DNA of 64,000 nt from Vibrio stylophorae (GCF_921293875.1 NZ_CAKLDI010000001.1:2047915-2111914); one strand, 5' to 3'. Shown: positions 48,845-59,127, counted from the first letter of the stretch. Translations and numbers: made by a program. Notes: generated from the letters alone by a model not told the origin.

Positions 48845-50059
48845 TTAACCTTGGTATTTCTTCATCACCAATGTGGCATTGGTACCACCGAAGCCAAAGC
48901 TGTTTGACATCACAGTGGTCAATGCTTGCTCGCGCATCTCGGTAACGATATCCAACCCGTGGGCTGCTTCATCAAGGTTTTCAATGTTGATGCTTGGTGC
49001 AATAAAGTCATTGTCGAGCATCAACAGTGAGTAGATTGCTTCATGTACACCCGCCGCGCCCAATGCGTGACCTGTCATCGCTTTGGTTGCTGAAATCGCT
49101 GGGCTGTTTTGACCAAATAGCTCTTGGATTGCCGCAAGCTCTTTCACATCGCCCACAGGGGTTGATGTGCCGTGGGTGTTCACGTAATCAATTGGCGCAT
49201 CCAGATCTTTCATCGCCATCTTCATACAACGAACCGCACCTTCACCTGATGGTGCAACCATGTCGTAACCATCTGAAGTTGCGCCGTAGCCAACAACTTC
49301 TGCGTAGATTTTCGCGCCGCGCGCCAAAGCGTGCTCAAGCTCTTCTAGTACCAACATACCGCCGCCACCAGAGATTACGAAACCATCGCGGTCTGCATCA
49401 TAGGTGCGTGATGCAAGCTCTGGTGTGTCATTGTATTTGGTTGACAATGCGCCCATGGCATCAAACATCATCGTCAGTGTCCAGTGCAGCTCTTCACCGC
49501 CACCTGCGAACACAACATCTTGTTTGCCAAGTTGGATCAATTCAGCCGCGTGGCCGATACAGTGCGCAGAAGTCGCACAGGCAGAACTCATAGTGTAGTT
49601 CACGCCTTTAATTTTAAATGGAGTCGCCAAACAGGCTGAAACTGTTGAAGACATGGTACGTGGCACCATGTAAGGACCGATGCGTTTCACGCCGCGCTCG
49701 CGAAGCGTATCCACTGCAACCGCTTGGTTTAGTGAAGATGCGCCGCCAGAACCAGCCACAAGACCAGTGCGCTCATTTGAGACTTGCTCTTCAGTTAGGT
49801 TGGCGTCTGCAATCGCTTGTTCCATTGATAGGAAGGCGTAAGCCGCAGCATCACCCATAAAGCGCATTTGTTTACGATCGATATGGTCAGCTGGGTTAAT
49901 TTTTAGATCGCCCCACACTTGGCTACGAAGACCCTGCTCAGCAAACTGCTCAGAGCGAGAAATCCCAGATTTACCTGCTTTCAAAGAAGCCTTCACTTCT
50001 TCTACATTGTTGCCGATACTTGAGATAATCCCCATACCGGTGATGACAACTCGTTTCAT
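48845..50059 (-). CDS. fabB: beta-ketoacyl-ACP synthase I FabB
   Basis: FabB elongates fatty acids and is essential for the unsaturated branch. The 404-residue product (E. coli 406) has the nucleophile in [14 protein letters not shown] near residue 162 and the two histidines in [11 protein letters not shown] and [13 protein letters not shown], plus [13 protein letters not shown] at the C-terminus. KAS I rather than KAS II is supported by the length, the [18 protein letters not shown] start and the divergent neighbour mnmC, as in E. coli. A half-match to a FadR operator (TGACCACTT, minus strand near 50119-50127) lies upstream but is weak. Confidence 0.96.
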   Translation of the reverse strand: MKRVVITGMGIISSIGNNVEEVKASLKAGKSGISRSEQFAEQGLRSQVWGDLKINPADHIDRKQMRFMGDAAAYAFLSMEQAIADANLTEEQVSNERTGLVAGSGGASSLNQAVAVDTLRERGVKRIGPYMVPRTMSSTVSACLATPFKIKGVNYTMSSACATSAHCIGHAAELIQLGKQDVVFAGGGEELHWTLTMMFDAMGALSTKYNDTPELASRTYDADRDGFVISGGGGMLVLEELEHALARGAKIYAEVVGYGATSDGYDMVAPSGEGAVRCMKMAMKDLDAPIDYVNTHGTSTPVGDVKELAAIQELFGQNSPAISATKAMTGHALGAAGVHEAIYSLLMLDNDFIAPSINIENLDEAAHGLDIVTEMREQALTTVMSNSFGFGGTNATLVMKKYQG

Positions 50060-50180
50060 AATACTTGTCTTTCCTTACACATCAATTGCCTCGATGATAA
50101 CGACTTTATCGGAATAAAGTGGTCAGCTTTCCTCGCAATTGGCTACAATCAGCGCCAATCTTAACAAATTCTCAAAGTCT

Positions 50181-52253
50181 ATGAGCCAAACACGCCTTAC
50201 ATCCGCAAATATTAGCTGGAACGATGCGGGTACACCCGTCTCACATCAATTTGATGATGTCTATTTCTCAAATGACAATGGCTTAGAGGAAACGCGCTAC
50301 GTTTTTCTCAATCAAAATCAAATCCCTGAGCGTTGGTTAACGCATACCAATCGCCGCTTTGTGATTGCAGAAACAGGATTTGGTACCGGACTCAACTTCC
50401 TTGCGGCGTGGCAAGCCTTTGATCAATTTCGCGAGGCAAATCCCACAGCGACGCTCAACCAATTACACTTCGTCACCTTTGAAAAATTTCCCATTGCCCT
50501 GAGCGATCTAAAAAAAGCGCATGCTCAGTGGCCGGAACTTGCAAGTTGGGCAGAGCAGCTACAAAGCCAATACCCGCATTTGATTTCAGGTTGTCATCGC
50601 CTGATTTTTGCAGGCGGCGCTATCACCTTGGATCTTTGGTTCGGTGATATTCACCAAACCCTACCCGAAGTGGTCAGTGGCGAGCATGGCATCGTGGACG
50701 CGTGGTTCTTAGATGGCTTTGCGCCCAGCAAAAACCCTGAAATGTGGACCGAAGCGCTGTTTCAAGGTTTGGCGCGTCTAAGTAAAAACCAAGGCACTCT
50801 AGCCACCTTTACCGCAGCCGGGTTTGTCCGCCGCGGCCTCATCGAGGCTGGCTTTGAGATGCACAAAGTCAAAGGCTTTGGCCATAAGCGTGAAATGATT
50901 GCTGGTGCGCGTAGGCCGCGAGCACAAAGCGAGGCGACGCCCTACGCCAGCCCAAGCGCTCATCAAAAAGATCCTCAGCAGTCCATCGCCATTATCGGTG
51001 GTGGTATTGCTGCGGCCTGCATTGCACATCAGCTTTTACAGCGCGGCGATCGTGTCACCATTTACTGCGAAGACAAACAAGCTGGCCTTGGCGCATCAGG
51101 CAATCGTCAAGGGGCACTTTATCCCCTACTCAATGGCCAGCATGATGAGCTATCGCAAATTTATGCTCAGGCCTTTGGCTTTGCTCGCCGTCAATATGAC
51201 CAATTGGCTCAGCATCTCGACTTCGCCCATGATTGGTGCGGCGTCCTGCACTTGGGATTTGATGAGAAGCAGCAACAAAAAAATGAACAGATTGCCGCTG
51301 GCCCATTTAGCAGTGAACTCATCACTCCACTTTCAGCCGAGCAAAGTAATCAAACCGCAGGACTTGCGCTTGATCAACCCGGTTTATTTTATCCGCAGGG
51401 TGGCTGGCTGTGCCCGCAGCAGCTTTGCCAAGCGCTGTTTGCCGCTATTGATGCCCATGCATTCGGGGAGATTTGCTACCAAACCCATGTCGAAACCATC
51501 GCATCCCATCCAAATGGATGGCAGCTCAAAGGTCAGTACGGTCATGACCAAACACTGGATGTGCGCCATGAGCTGGTGATCCTTGCCAATGGCTATCAAG
51601 TGACGCAATTTGCACAAACCCAAGCCATGCCGCTGTATCCGGTGCGCGGTCAGGTTACCCATGCCCCCAGCAATGCGCAGATTGCGCCGCTTCGTACTGT
51701 GCTTTGTGCCGATGGTTATTTCACGCCGCAGGATCCTAAACACCACACACACTGTTTGGGTGCAAGCTATGGCCGCAATCAAACCGATTTGGCCATTCGC
51801 TCAAATGAGCAGCAAGAGAACAAAGCCAAGCTTTGCGCCTCCCTGCCACATTGCACTGCGTTAAATGCCATTGATAGCGATCATTTGGACGCCCGTGTAG
51901 GCGTGCGCTGTGCCAGTCGCGATCATCTGCCAGCGCTAGGCATTGTGGCCAACTACCAGCAAAACATTGATGATTATCAGGCAGCCAGTGACATGCAAGA
52001 TGGACAAAAGATCCACTTAGAACAGGTACCGCTAGCTTATTATGACAATCTCTTTGTTCTTGGCGGCCTTGGTGCGCGCGGTTTGTGTAGTGCACCGCTG
52101 CTTGCAGAATCTCTCGCATCGCAAATTCATGGCGAGCCCATCCCCCTCAGTGCCTCTCAGCTCAAAGCGCTGCACCCAGCGAGGTTTTGGCTGCGCCGCC
52201 TACAAAAAGGCAAAGCCTTACCACAAACAGCTGACGCGCAAAAACTGAAATAA
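50181..52253 (+). CDS. mnmC: bifunctional tRNA mnm5s2U34 biosynthesis protein MnmC
   Basis: MnmC completes mnm5(s2)U34 in the wobble position. The C-terminal FAD-dependent oxidoreductase removes the carboxymethyl group, and the N-terminal SAM-dependent methyltransferase methylates the amine. The 690-residue product (E. coli 668) shows the methyltransferase half (1-250; VIAETGFGTGLNFLAAW, WFLDGFAPSKNPEMW) and the FAD half (from SIAIIGGGIAAACIAHQLL near residue 270). I use the ATG at 50181 (MSQTRLTSANI); a TTG at 50139 in frame adds 14 unconserved residues. The Shine-Dalgarno is weak. It diverges from fabB. Confidence 0.95.
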   Translation: MSQTRLTSANISWNDAGTPVSHQFDDVYFSNDNGLEETRYVFLNQNQIPERWLTHTNRRFVIAETGFGTGLNFLAAWQAFDQFREANPTATLNQLHFVTFEKFPIALSDLKKAHAQWPELASWAEQLQSQYPHLISGCHRLIFAGGAITLDLWFGDIHQTLPEVVSGEHGIVDAWFLDGFAPSKNPEMWTEALFQGLARLSKNQGTLATFTAAGFVRRGLIEAGFEMHKVKGFGHKREMIAGARRPRAQSEATPYASPSAHQKDPQQSIAIIGGGIAAACIAHQLLQRGDRVTIYCEDKQAGLGASGNRQGALYPLLNGQHDELSQIYAQAFGFARRQYDQLAQHLDFAHDWCGVLHLGFDEKQQQKNEQIAAGPFSSELITPLSAEQSNQTAGLALDQPGLFYPQGGWLCPQQLCQALFAAIDAHAFGEICYQTHVETIASHPNGWQLKGQYGHDQTLDVRHELVILANGYQVTQFAQTQAMPLYPVRGQVTHAPSNAQIAPLRTVLCADGYFTPQDPKHHTHCLGASYGRNQTDLAIRSNEQQENKAKLCASLPHCTALNAIDSDHLDARVGVRCASRDHLPALGIVANYQQNIDDYQAASDMQDGQKIHLEQVPLAYYDNLFVLGGLGARGLCSAPLLAESLASQIHGEPIPLSASQLKALHPARFWLRRLQKGKALPQTADAQKLK

Positions 52254-52306
52254 AAGCGCTGAAACAGCCCCCTTTGATGGGCTTAAACCAGCAAATCAAA
52301 ACATAT

Positions 52307-52332
52307 AAAAAAGGCCTCGATTGAGGCCTTTT
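52307..52332. terminator. bidirectional terminator between mnmC and fadJ
   Basis: AAAAAAGGCCTC-GATT-GAGGCCTTTT lies between the convergent ends of mnmC and fadJ. Confidence 0.88.
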
Positions 52333-52362
52333 CTGTTGCAATGACTAGCAATGATAGCGCCA

Positions 52363-54468
52363 TTAATTTCTATTTTTCAGCGCATCACAGGGGCGATGGT
52401 GCTCGCCGTGTAAACGAGCCAATTCATTCATCACCGCCAACATTTTTTGCTCACCACACTGCGCTAGCCAATGCATGGGGCCGCCCAAAAACGGTGGGAA
52501 ACCAATGCCAAACACAGCACCGATATCGGCAGCATTGGTATTAGCAACCACCCCTTCATCTAAACAGCGCACTGCTTCATTGACCAAAGGCGCGATACAG
52601 CGCATGGCGATATCTTGCTTATCCAGTGGCGCTTTCTGGGTGATGTTGAGCAAACGATAGACGCCATGATCCACTGGCCGCTTTTTACCGCGCAAGGTTT
52701 TGTATTGATAAAAACCGCGCGCATTTTTACGGCCAAATCGCTTGGCTTCTATCAAAGTGGTTAAGGCGGCAGGCGGCTCAAATCGCTCACCCAAGGCTTC
52801 AACCAAAATCGGCGTAATTTTCGCGCCAATATCCAAGCCGACTTCATCCAGCAATTGAAATGGCCCCACAGGAAAACCAAATTCACGCATCGCTTTGTCA
52901 ATATGATCAATGGGCTGCCCTTCAATCAGCAAGCGAACGGCTTCATTGATATAGGGTGTCAAAATGCGATTCACATAAAAACCTGCGCAATCAGCCACCA
53001 CTATCGCTGTTTTACCCTGCGCCTTTGCAAGCGCCAAAGTTTGACTCAAGGTTTGCTCATCAGTGCCAGCATGGGGGATCACCTCGACCAGCGGCATTTT
53101 TTCAACCGGGCTAAAGTAGTGCAAACCAATCACCCGCTCAGGCGATGTCGCCTGCGCGGCAATTTGTGCAATGGGCAATGATGAGGTGTTAGACGCAAAA
53201 ATAATCGGCCGCTTGGCATCCGCACTCACTTGCTCCACAAGCGCTACCATTTGCTGCTTTAAGGGCAAATTCTCAAAGACCGCCTCTATCACCACGTCGC
53301 ATTGACCAAGCGGCGCATCTAAGGTGCCGCCCTGCACGCGATTGAGCAAAGCACGGCGCTCTCGCGGTGTTAAACGACGACGTTTTTGCAGCGCTTGCAA
53401 GCGCTCATCAATATATTGATAGGCGCGATTGACCCCTTCTGGCGTAATATCCTTAATATAAACGGGGAGTTTGGCACGCTGAATACTCGTCAGGGCGATT
53501 CCCGCGCCCATCAGCCCACCGCCCAGAACACCCATTTGCGCGGTATGATGTTCTACTTTTTTTGGCTTCGCCGCTGGCTTTTCTGTGCTGGCAAAAAATA
53601 GATGACGCAGCGCTTTTGACTCTAGCGTTTGGCTTAGCTCACCAAATAATTTGGCTTCTAAAGCTAAACCGGCCTCAAGGCCATCCGCCAAACCCTTTTC
53701 CAGCACTTGTAGCAGTGCTGGCAAGGCAGGATAGTGGCCGCCACTTTGTTTTTTGGCTTTTTTCCCTGCCAGAGCAAACACTTGTTTTCGCGACACAGAC
53801 CAGCGGCAACTTTGATCCATCAGTGAGTGCTGATACCAAGCTTTACGCTGTGGTTTTGCTTCTAAAGCGCGCTGTTTGGCAACGCTGATCAAAATTTCAG
53901 ACGCCACACACTCGTCCACCAGCCCTTGCTTATAGGCTCGGCGCCCATCCAAATTTTTGCCCGTAAGCAGCAATGGCATGGCGCGCATTAAACCAATCAG
54001 ACGCGGGAGTCGCTGAGTACCGCCCGTTCCCGGAATCAAACCCAATTTCACCTCAGGCAATCCAAGCTTGGTTACCTTGGCATCCGTTGCGATTCGGCTA
54101 TGACAGGCCAGCGCTAACTCTAATCCGCCACCGAGGCAAGGGCCGTGAATCGCCGCCACCACATGAATGGGTAAAGCGGCAATCTCAGCAAACAGCGCCT
54201 GCCCCGCTAGCGCTAACTGCTGCGCCTCTTCTGCACTCTCGCAAGCGCTGATCATATGAATGTCGGCACCGGCTATAAATTGATCCGGCTTGGTGGAGTA
54301 AATCACCAAGCCTTTGAGCTGGGGTGCCGCCTTGAGCTGTGCCAAAATAGGCGTGAGCTCGTCGATAAAGCTGGCTTGCAGCGTATTGACCTTTTGTTTG
54401 GGTACATCGATGGCCAGCATCGCCACTGGTTGGTCTAAATCCGTGAGGGTAAATACAGATGAACTCAT
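52363..54468 (-). CDS. fadJ: fatty acid oxidation complex alpha subunit FadJ
   Basis: FadJ is the multifunctional enoyl-CoA hydratase / 3-hydroxyacyl-CoA dehydrogenase of the FadIJ complex. The 701-residue product (E. coli 714) has an N-terminal crotonase domain ([46 protein letters not shown]) and an HCDH domain starting with [12 protein letters not shown] near residue 300, with [12 protein letters not shown] and [18 protein letters not shown] chose the ATG at 54468 with GGAGG upstream; an in-frame ATG at 54516 is inside fadI and less likely. It overlaps fadI by four bases (ATGA). Confidence 0.95.
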   Translation of the reverse strand: MSSSVFTLTDLDQPVAMLAIDVPKQKVNTLQASFIDELTPILAQLKAAPQLKGLVIYSTKPDQFIAGADIHMISACESAEEAQQLALAGQALFAEIAALPIHVVAAIHGPCLGGGLELALACHSRIATDAKVTKLGLPEVKLGLIPGTGGTQRLPRLIGLMRAMPLLLTGKNLDGRRAYKQGLVDECVASEILISVAKQRALEAKPQRKAWYQHSLMDQSCRWSVSRKQVFALAGKKAKKQSGGHYPALPALLQVLEKGLADGLEAGLALEAKLFGELSQTLESKALRHLFFASTEKPAAKPKKVEHHTAQMGVLGGGLMGAGIALTSIQRAKLPVYIKDITPEGVNRAYQYIDERLQALQKRRRLTPRERRALLNRVQGGTLDAPLGQCDVVIEAVFENLPLKQQMVALVEQVSADAKRPIIFASNTSSLPIAQIAAQATSPERVIGLHYFSPVEKMPLVEVIPHAGTDEQTLSQTLALAKAQGKTAIVVADCAGFYVNRILTPYINEAVRLLIEGQPIDHIDKAMREFGFPVGPFQLLDEVGLDIGAKITPILVEALGERFEPPAALTTLIEAKRFGRKNARGFYQYKTLRGKKRPVDHGVYRLLNITQKAPLDKQDIAMRCIAPLVNEAVRCLDEGVVANTNAADIGAVFGIGFPPFLGGPMHWLAQCGEQKMLAVMNELARLHGEHHRPCDALKNRN

Positions 54469-55757
54469 GATGCCGCCTCCAAAATCATTGCTGCGCCCAA
54501 TCCACCGGCGGCGCATGCCGTCACCAATGCATATTGCTGCTGTTTTTGCTGTAATTGATACAACGCTTGGGTGACCAAACGGGCGCCCGTAGCCGCAAAT
54601 GGATGCCCATAGGCCAAGGAGCCCCCTTGTTGATTGAGCACCGCGTCATCGATTTCACCCACAGCCTGACTGCGATTGAGATGCGCTTTGGCAAACTGCG
54701 CGCTGGCAAGGCACTCTAAATTGGCCAGCGCTTGCGCGGCAAAGGCTTCATGCATCTCGACCACACCGCAATCTTTCAGTGATAAACCCGCCTTATCTAA
54801 GGCCAAAGGCACTGAGTATGCAGGCCCCAACAGCATATTTTTTTCCACACCAATAGCATTGAAGGCATAGCTTTTGAGGTAACCCAAAATAGCATGACCT
54901 TCACTTTTGGCTTTTGCCTCAGACATCAATATCACTGCTGCTGCACCATCGGTAAGCGGCGTACTATTACCCGCAGTCACCGAGCCGTGGCGCTTATCAA
55001 AAGCAGGACGAAGCCTGCCATAGCTTTCTAAGCAGGAATCAAAGCGAATATTGTCATCTTGCAAAATGGGCGCATGAAATGGCGGTGCGTAATCCACCAT
55101 CACTTGCGCCGTTAATGCCTGATTTTGCCATGCACTGGCGGCAAGCTGATGAGAGCGATGGGCAAAGGCATCCTGCGCTTGTCGTGAAATCGCAAAGGTC
55201 TTGGCCATTTGCTCTGCCGTTTGGCCCATGGACAAGCCGGTGCTGTATTCAGCGACCGCAGGCGGCACAGGGACTAAATGCTTCGGGCGTAATGTTTTAA
55301 GCGCCGACCAACGTTTGGACCATGTTTTGGCCTTTTGCAATTTTAGCAGCGCCGCTGCCAAGGGCTCAGAGACGCCAATGGGTAGCATGGAACTTGAATC
55401 CGCGCCACCAGCCAACACCACCTCAGATTCGCCAGACAAAATACTCTGCGCACCACTCACAATGGCTTGTAAGCTCGTGGCACAAGCACGGGTCACACTA
55501 AAGGCGTCAATTTCATTGGACCAGCCCAGTCCCAACACGATTTCCCGCGCAATATTTGGCGCAGCAGGCGTTTGAATCACCTGACCAAAAATCACCTTAT
55601 CGAGATCGCTGGGCAATAAACCTGAGGATTGTAAAAGCGCATTGGCGACGCGCTGGCCTAAAAACATCGCATGCTGCTGCTGATAAGCGCCGCCTTGGCG
55701 AAGAAATGGTGTGCGCAGACCCGCCACAATGGCGACGCGCGAACTTCCCTGATTCAT
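54465..55757 (-). CDS. fadI: 3-ketoacyl-CoA thiolase FadI
   Basis: FadI is the thiolase of the FadIJ complex, releasing acetyl-CoA. The 430-residue product has the acyl-accepting cysteine in [14 protein letters not shown] near residue 97, [14 protein letters not shown], and the C-terminal [16 protein letters not shown] with the second catalytic cysteine. The N-terminus ([22 protein letters not shown]) is FadI-type rather than FadA-type. I prefer the ATG at 55757 with AAGGGG 7 bp upstream over the GTG at 55763. A FadR-like operator lies 66 bp upstream. Confidence 0.95.
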   Translation of the reverse strand: MNQGSSRVAIVAGLRTPFLRQGGAYQQQHAMFLGQRVANALLQSSGLLPSDLDKVIFGQVIQTPAAPNIAREIVLGLGWSNEIDAFSVTRACATSLQAIVSGAQSILSGESEVVLAGGADSSSMLPIGVSEPLAAALLKLQKAKTWSKRWSALKTLRPKHLVPVPPAVAEYSTGLSMGQTAEQMAKTFAISRQAQDAFAHRSHQLAASAWQNQALTAQVMVDYAPPFHAPILQDDNIRFDSCLESYGRLRPAFDKRHGSVTAGNSTPLTDGAAAVILMSEAKAKSEGHAILGYLKSYAFNAIGVEKNMLLGPAYSVPLALDKAGLSLKDCGVVEMHEAFAAQALANLECLASAQFAKAHLNRSQAVGEIDDAVLNQQGGSLAYGHPFAATGARLVTQALYQLQQKQQQYALVTACAAGGLGAAMILEAAS

Positions 55758-55822
55758 AAACACCCCTTTGGGTTTGCAAGGTATAAGGTAAGTGTAATCA
55801 GGGTATTAGCATTTGCCAGTTC

Positions 55823-55833
55823 AGGTCTGATCA
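55823..55833 (-). promoter_or_regulatory. FadR-like operator upstream of fadI
   Basis: AGGTCTGATCA matches 9 of 11 positions of the FadR core TGGTCNGACCA; on the fadI strand it reads TGATCAGACCT. Its position fits repression of fadIJ without long-chain acyl-CoA. Confidence 0.5.
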
Positions 55834-55857
55834 GCGCGATATGGGTGTAAAAATGGC

Positions 55858-55883
55858 AAAAAAAAACCACGCATCGCGTGGTT
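55858..55883 (-). terminator. leftward intrinsic terminator without an obvious gene
   Basis: AACCACGC-ATC-GCGTGGTT is followed leftward by a long T-tract. No leftward gene lies between it and the ligase gene beyond the rightward porin, so it implies an unannotated leftward RNA or stops antisense transcription. Confidence 0.8.
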
Positions 55884-56277
55884 CTAAAAAAAGAAAAAAG
55901 TCGTTTCTCATTACTTGATGGCAAATGCACATCAAAACTCAGACAAAGCCTGATAGGAGAAAGTAAAGTCAGCCTTCAAAAGGAAGTTGTCATCTTGCTC
56001 ATGACCTTGCGGTCAGATGACGCTAAACAATATAGCGTCTCCATAGCGCGAGATTTTGAAATAGATCAATTTTTTGCTCGATATTCACATTTGGCGTCAA
56101 AAATAGTGACAAAGCTCCGTCAAATTTTAGAACATGCCGTACCCTGAGCAATTTGAGCGAACAAAATCGATTCATTCGATAACAGAATTCATATAAAAAC
56201 AGTCAGATAAACCACTAATAATCAAACTATCAAATAACAAATTTGTGGTATTTCATCCAATTAGCATTTGAGCTTTT
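55884..56277. other. gene-free regulatory stretch with two hairpins
   Basis: No credible protein gene is seen. TGACC-TTGC-GGTCA near 55999-56012, extended by outer GTCATCT/AGATGAC arms, and GACGCTA-N7-TAGCGTC near 56018-56038 form tandem stems about 120-170 bp to the right of the leftward terminator. Confidence 0.5.
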
Positions 56278-56327
56278 AACGTACACTTGTAGCCTCAAAT
56301 CATGATTTATATTGACAAGTGTACGCT
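56278..56327 (+). promoter_or_regulatory. paired FabR-like sites upstream of the porin
   Basis: CGTACACTTGT (56280-56290) and ACAAGTGTACG (56315-56325) form an 11-bp perfect inverted repeat. Each arm is itself near-palindromic (GTACA-CT-TGTAG; TGACA-AG-TGTACGCT) and resembles the GTACA-N2-TGTAC core of FabR operators as I recall it. Centres are 32 bp apart, about three helical turns. Confidence 0.45.
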
Positions 56328-56339
56328 GAAATAAAATAG

Positions 56340-56350
56340 AGGTCAGTCCA
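56340..56350 (+). promoter_or_regulatory. FadR-like operator upstream of the porin
   Basis: AGGTCAGTCCA matches 9 of 11 positions of the FadR core TGGTCNGACCA and lies 156 bp before the porin start. Confidence 0.45.
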
Positions 56351-56506
56351 GTCAAGTCCAATTTGTAACATCTATCAGCACAATATTGACGAATTTGCAG
56401 TTTTTTATGCTGAAATTTCCATTTTTGCAGTCATAGAATTCATTATTCTAATTCGAGGCGTATGATCTCGGCTTTTCGGTCTTAAACCGTTTGAGCGAAC
56501 AGAGTA

Positions 56507-57820
56507 ATGATGAATAAGAAGAAACTATCACTCGCTGTTGCAGTTGCAATGGCTCTTCCAATGACAGCGCAAGCAGCAGGTTTCCAACTTGCCGAATATT
56601 CTGCAACTGGCCTTGGTCGTGCATTTGCTGGTGAAGCAGCAATGGCAGACAATGCTGGCGCTCAATGGCGTAACCCAGCCATGTTGACCTATTTAGATGG
56701 CACGCAAGTTTCCACAGGTCTGATCTATGTTGATCCAAATATTGATGTAGATGGTTATGTAACTAAAGGTTTGGCCACCGGTGGTAAAACCGTCGCGACA
56801 TCATCACATGATATGGCGCCATCAGCCTTTATTCCGAACTTTTATCTATCCCATAAACTCAATGACCAATGGGCTGTTGGCCTAGCGATCGCGACCAACT
56901 TTGGTATGGAAACTGAACTTGAAAATAGCTTCCTAGCAACTCATTTTGGTAATGAAACATCAGTAACCACCATTGAATTTAATCCAAATGTAGCATACCA
57001 ACTGACCCCAGAACTTAGCATTGGTGGTGGTTTGCGTTTAGTTCATGGTGAAGGATCCGTGGGCGCAAAAACACCATCCAATGTAACTGTGGCTCCAGGC
57101 GTCACCATCCCTAAAGGCCTACCACTTAAATATATGTCCGGCGACGATCTTGCCTTTGGCTGGCAATTGGGTGCAGCATGGCAACTCAACCAAAACAACC
57201 GTATCGGTGTAAGCTACCGTTCAGAAGTTGATTTAAACCTTGAAGGTAATGCGCAAATCTTTAATAAAAAACAAATGAAGGTTGTTCATGCCCCTGGTAG
57301 CCTAGAGCTAACCCTACCCGCGACAGCTGAAATTGCCTCGTACCATCAACTGACCGACAAATGGGCAATGCACGCCAGCTTTAACTGGACCGATTGGAGC
57401 AGTTTTGAAAAGCTAGAAGCCGATATTCCAACAATGGGCGGCGCAGTGCCTGTTAAAAATGAATACTGGGAAGATAACTACCGTTTCGCCATTGGTACCA
57501 CCTACCAATATAGCCAAGCACTGACACTACGCAGCGGTATCGCCTATGACACCAGTGCCGTATCCGATGCCAATCGCACGCTATCAATTCCTGAAACCGA
57601 TCGTACTTGGTTAAGTCTTGGTTTAGGCTATCAGGCAACACCACAACTAACCATTGATGCTGCCTTTACTTACATTATCGCCAAAGATGCAAAAGTATCT
57701 GAGCCTCGTGCTGTAGGCGATGACGGTGAAAAAGAAGGCTCGCAATTATACGGTCAATTCCATGGTAATGTGACTGGTAGTATTTGGCTTGCAGGGGTTC
57801 AAGCGAGTTATCATTTCTAA
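56507..57820 (+). CDS. fadL: FadL/OmpP1-family outer-membrane long-chain fatty acid transporter
   Basis: FadL-type 14-strand barrels let hydrophobic substrates such as long-chain fatty acids cross the outer membrane laterally. The 437-residue precursor has a signal peptide ending AQA near residue 24, followed by the mature start AGFQLAEYSATGLGRAFAGEAA. The family motif NPAML lies near residue 57, and it ends in an aromatic outer-membrane signature (ASYHF). The length matches E. coli FadL (446). Two adjacent ATGs (56507, 56510) are possible. FadR- and FabR-like sites upstream and fadIJ nearby support a fatty-acid role, but other FadL members carry aromatic compounds, so the substrate is inferred. 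Confidence 0.88.
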   Translation: MMNKKKLSLAVAVAMALPMTAQAAGFQLAEYSATGLGRAFAGEAAMADNAGAQWRNPAMLTYLDGTQVSTGLIYVDPNIDVDGYVTKGLATGGKTVATSSHDMAPSAFIPNFYLSHKLNDQWAVGLAIATNFGMETELENSFLATHFGNETSVTTIEFNPNVAYQLTPELSIGGGLRLVHGEGSVGAKTPSNVTVAPGVTIPKGLPLKYMSGDDLAFGWQLGAAWQLNQNNRIGVSYRSEVDLNLEGNAQIFNKKQMKVVHAPGSLELTLPATAEIASYHQLTDKWAMHASFNWTDWSSFEKLEADIPTMGGAVPVKNEYWEDNYRFAIGTTYQYSQALTLRSGIAYDTSAVSDANRTLSIPETDRTWLSLGLGYQATPQLTIDAAFTYIIAKDAKVSEPRAVGDDGEKEGSQLYGQFHGNVTGSIWLAGVQASYHF

Positions 57821-57844
57821 TCGCTTAGAAATCGATATGCCCAT

Positions 57845-57873
57845 AAAAAAACGCGCCCATGGCGCGTTTTTTT
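57845..57873. terminator. bidirectional terminator after the porin gene
   Basis: Seven A, CGCGCC-CAT-GGCGCG and seven T form a symmetric terminator between the porin gene and the convergent ligase-like gene. Confidence 0.92.
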
Positions 57874-57885
57874 ATAACATCCCCA

Positions 57886-59127
57886 TTATTTAGTTATATT
57901 TTTGAGCTCTAGAGGCATATGGTAGGCAAGGGCTAATACAATCGAAACAAATATTGCCGAGTACCCTCCTGAAATTCCAAAAAAAAATCCCACACCTAAA
58001 TACGCAGTAAAAACAAATACAAATGCCCAAGATAATGTATGGAACAATGCAGCCTTGAAGCTTTTAAAAAACACTACCCACAGAAAAATGATATAAGCAC
58101 AAAAAAATAAAATGCCATGCATTGAAAATGCATTTAAGAATATATTATGGTGATCACGAAATGAAAACTGACCATTAAGTCTACCATTCAATAAATCGAC
58201 ACCAATAGTATTTTCAATGAATGGGGTAAAGTATACATCTAGTTGATGATAGCCAGTTCCAAATAAAAATAGCCCTAAATTATTTTCCATGTTATCAAGC
58301 TGAAACAGTAACGCGTATTTCCACATATATAACCGTGCAATATTTGAGTAGTTATCCTTGATATTTGCAATACTTTCGAGGCGTAATACCACCACATCAA
58401 AAATATTTGGAGATAGCCAAATCAATATACTAAATGCGATAGCAAGTGCTGCGATTATGCTTATCTTCCAATTACGCACTTGGGATAATGTCCACCCACC
58501 AACCAATAGAATCAACATCAATAGTGGTGCTCTAGATCCCGTCCATAGCAATGGAAAAATCATGAACAAACTTATGCATAAGAAAATAATCCAGTGTCGC
58601 TTACTCGCTTCACCATAAGGGAATATAAGCAACATAAAATAGACGATAAACTCACCCCATCGGCTTATATCCCAAAATGAACTCACACGGGTGTTTATAT
58701 CAAGAACAGACACATGAATTACATTCCAATAACTAAACAAACCGCCGATCAGCATTCCTAAGGATAATAGAACAACAGACATCCTCCAACTTTTCCGATT
58801 TTGAAAGAAAAAAACAAAATACGGAGCAAGAATCAAGAATATATAGTGCCTTGCATATTCTGATAGCGACACTCTCCAACTACCCGATAGAAAAGATGAG
58901 ACGACACCCAATGCAAATACAAACACCATCAGCTTAAAAATATTATTTTTTAATATAAAAAATCTAAATTCACCCGAAAAAATCACCCTGGCTAAATAAG
59001 ATAAAATAATAAAAGAAATTGAAATATTAAGACCAGCCTTGGATATAGGCATGATAAATAATGTGAACAGGAAAAAAAATCTTTCTAGCTTCAATAACAA
59101 ATCAATATTTTTATCATTCAAATTCAT
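57886..59127 (-). CDS. O-antigen ligase / polymerase-like membrane protein
   Basis: This is a polytopic protein of the WaaL/Wzy (Wzy_C) superfamily, about 413 residues from the ATG at 59127, with 10-12 hydrophobic segments. A large periplasmic loop precedes the family motif FRDHHNIFLNAFSMHG near residue 330; WTGSRAPLL (about 205) is a second Wzy_C landmark. It may attach O-antigen to lipid A-core or polymerise glycan; the two cannot be separated by sequence alone. The open frame extends to 59295, but that part overlaps mlaA and is not membrane-like. ATGs at 59154, 59139 and 59127 are candidates, all overlapping the mlaA end and none with a strong ribosome site. The gene is visibly AT-rich compared with every neighbour, and no other glycan gene is near, suggesting lateral acquisition. 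Confidence 0.82.
   Translation of the reverse strand: MNLNDKNIDLLLKLERFFFLFTLFIMPISKAGLNISISFIILSYLARVIFSGEFRFFILKNNIFKLMVFVFALGVVSSFLSGSWRVSLSEYARHYIFLILAPYFVFFFQNRKSWRMSVVLLSLGMLIGGLFSYWNVIHVSVLDINTRVSSFWDISRWGEFIVYFMLLIFPYGEASKRHWIIFLCISLFMIFPLLWTGSRAPLLMLILLVGGWTLSQVRNWKISIIAALAIAFSILIWLSPNIFDVVVLRLESIANIKDNYSNIARLYMWKYALLFQLDNMENNLGLFLFGTGYHQLDVYFTPFIENTIGVDLLNGRLNGQFSFRDHHNIFLNAFSMHGILFFCAYIIFLWVVFFKSFKAALFHTLSWAFVFVFTAYLGVGFFFGISGGYSAIFVSIVLALAYHMPLELKNITK

Noticed and set aside
50115-50135. FadR operator before fabB
   Set aside because: Only one half-site (TGACCACTT) is present; the other half does not match, so I do not call it as a feature.
55878-56147. 89-codon rightward open frame in the fadI-porin gap
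   Set aside because: It starts inside a terminator stem with GTG, has no Shine-Dalgarno sequence, and spans tandem hairpins; it resembles no known protein.
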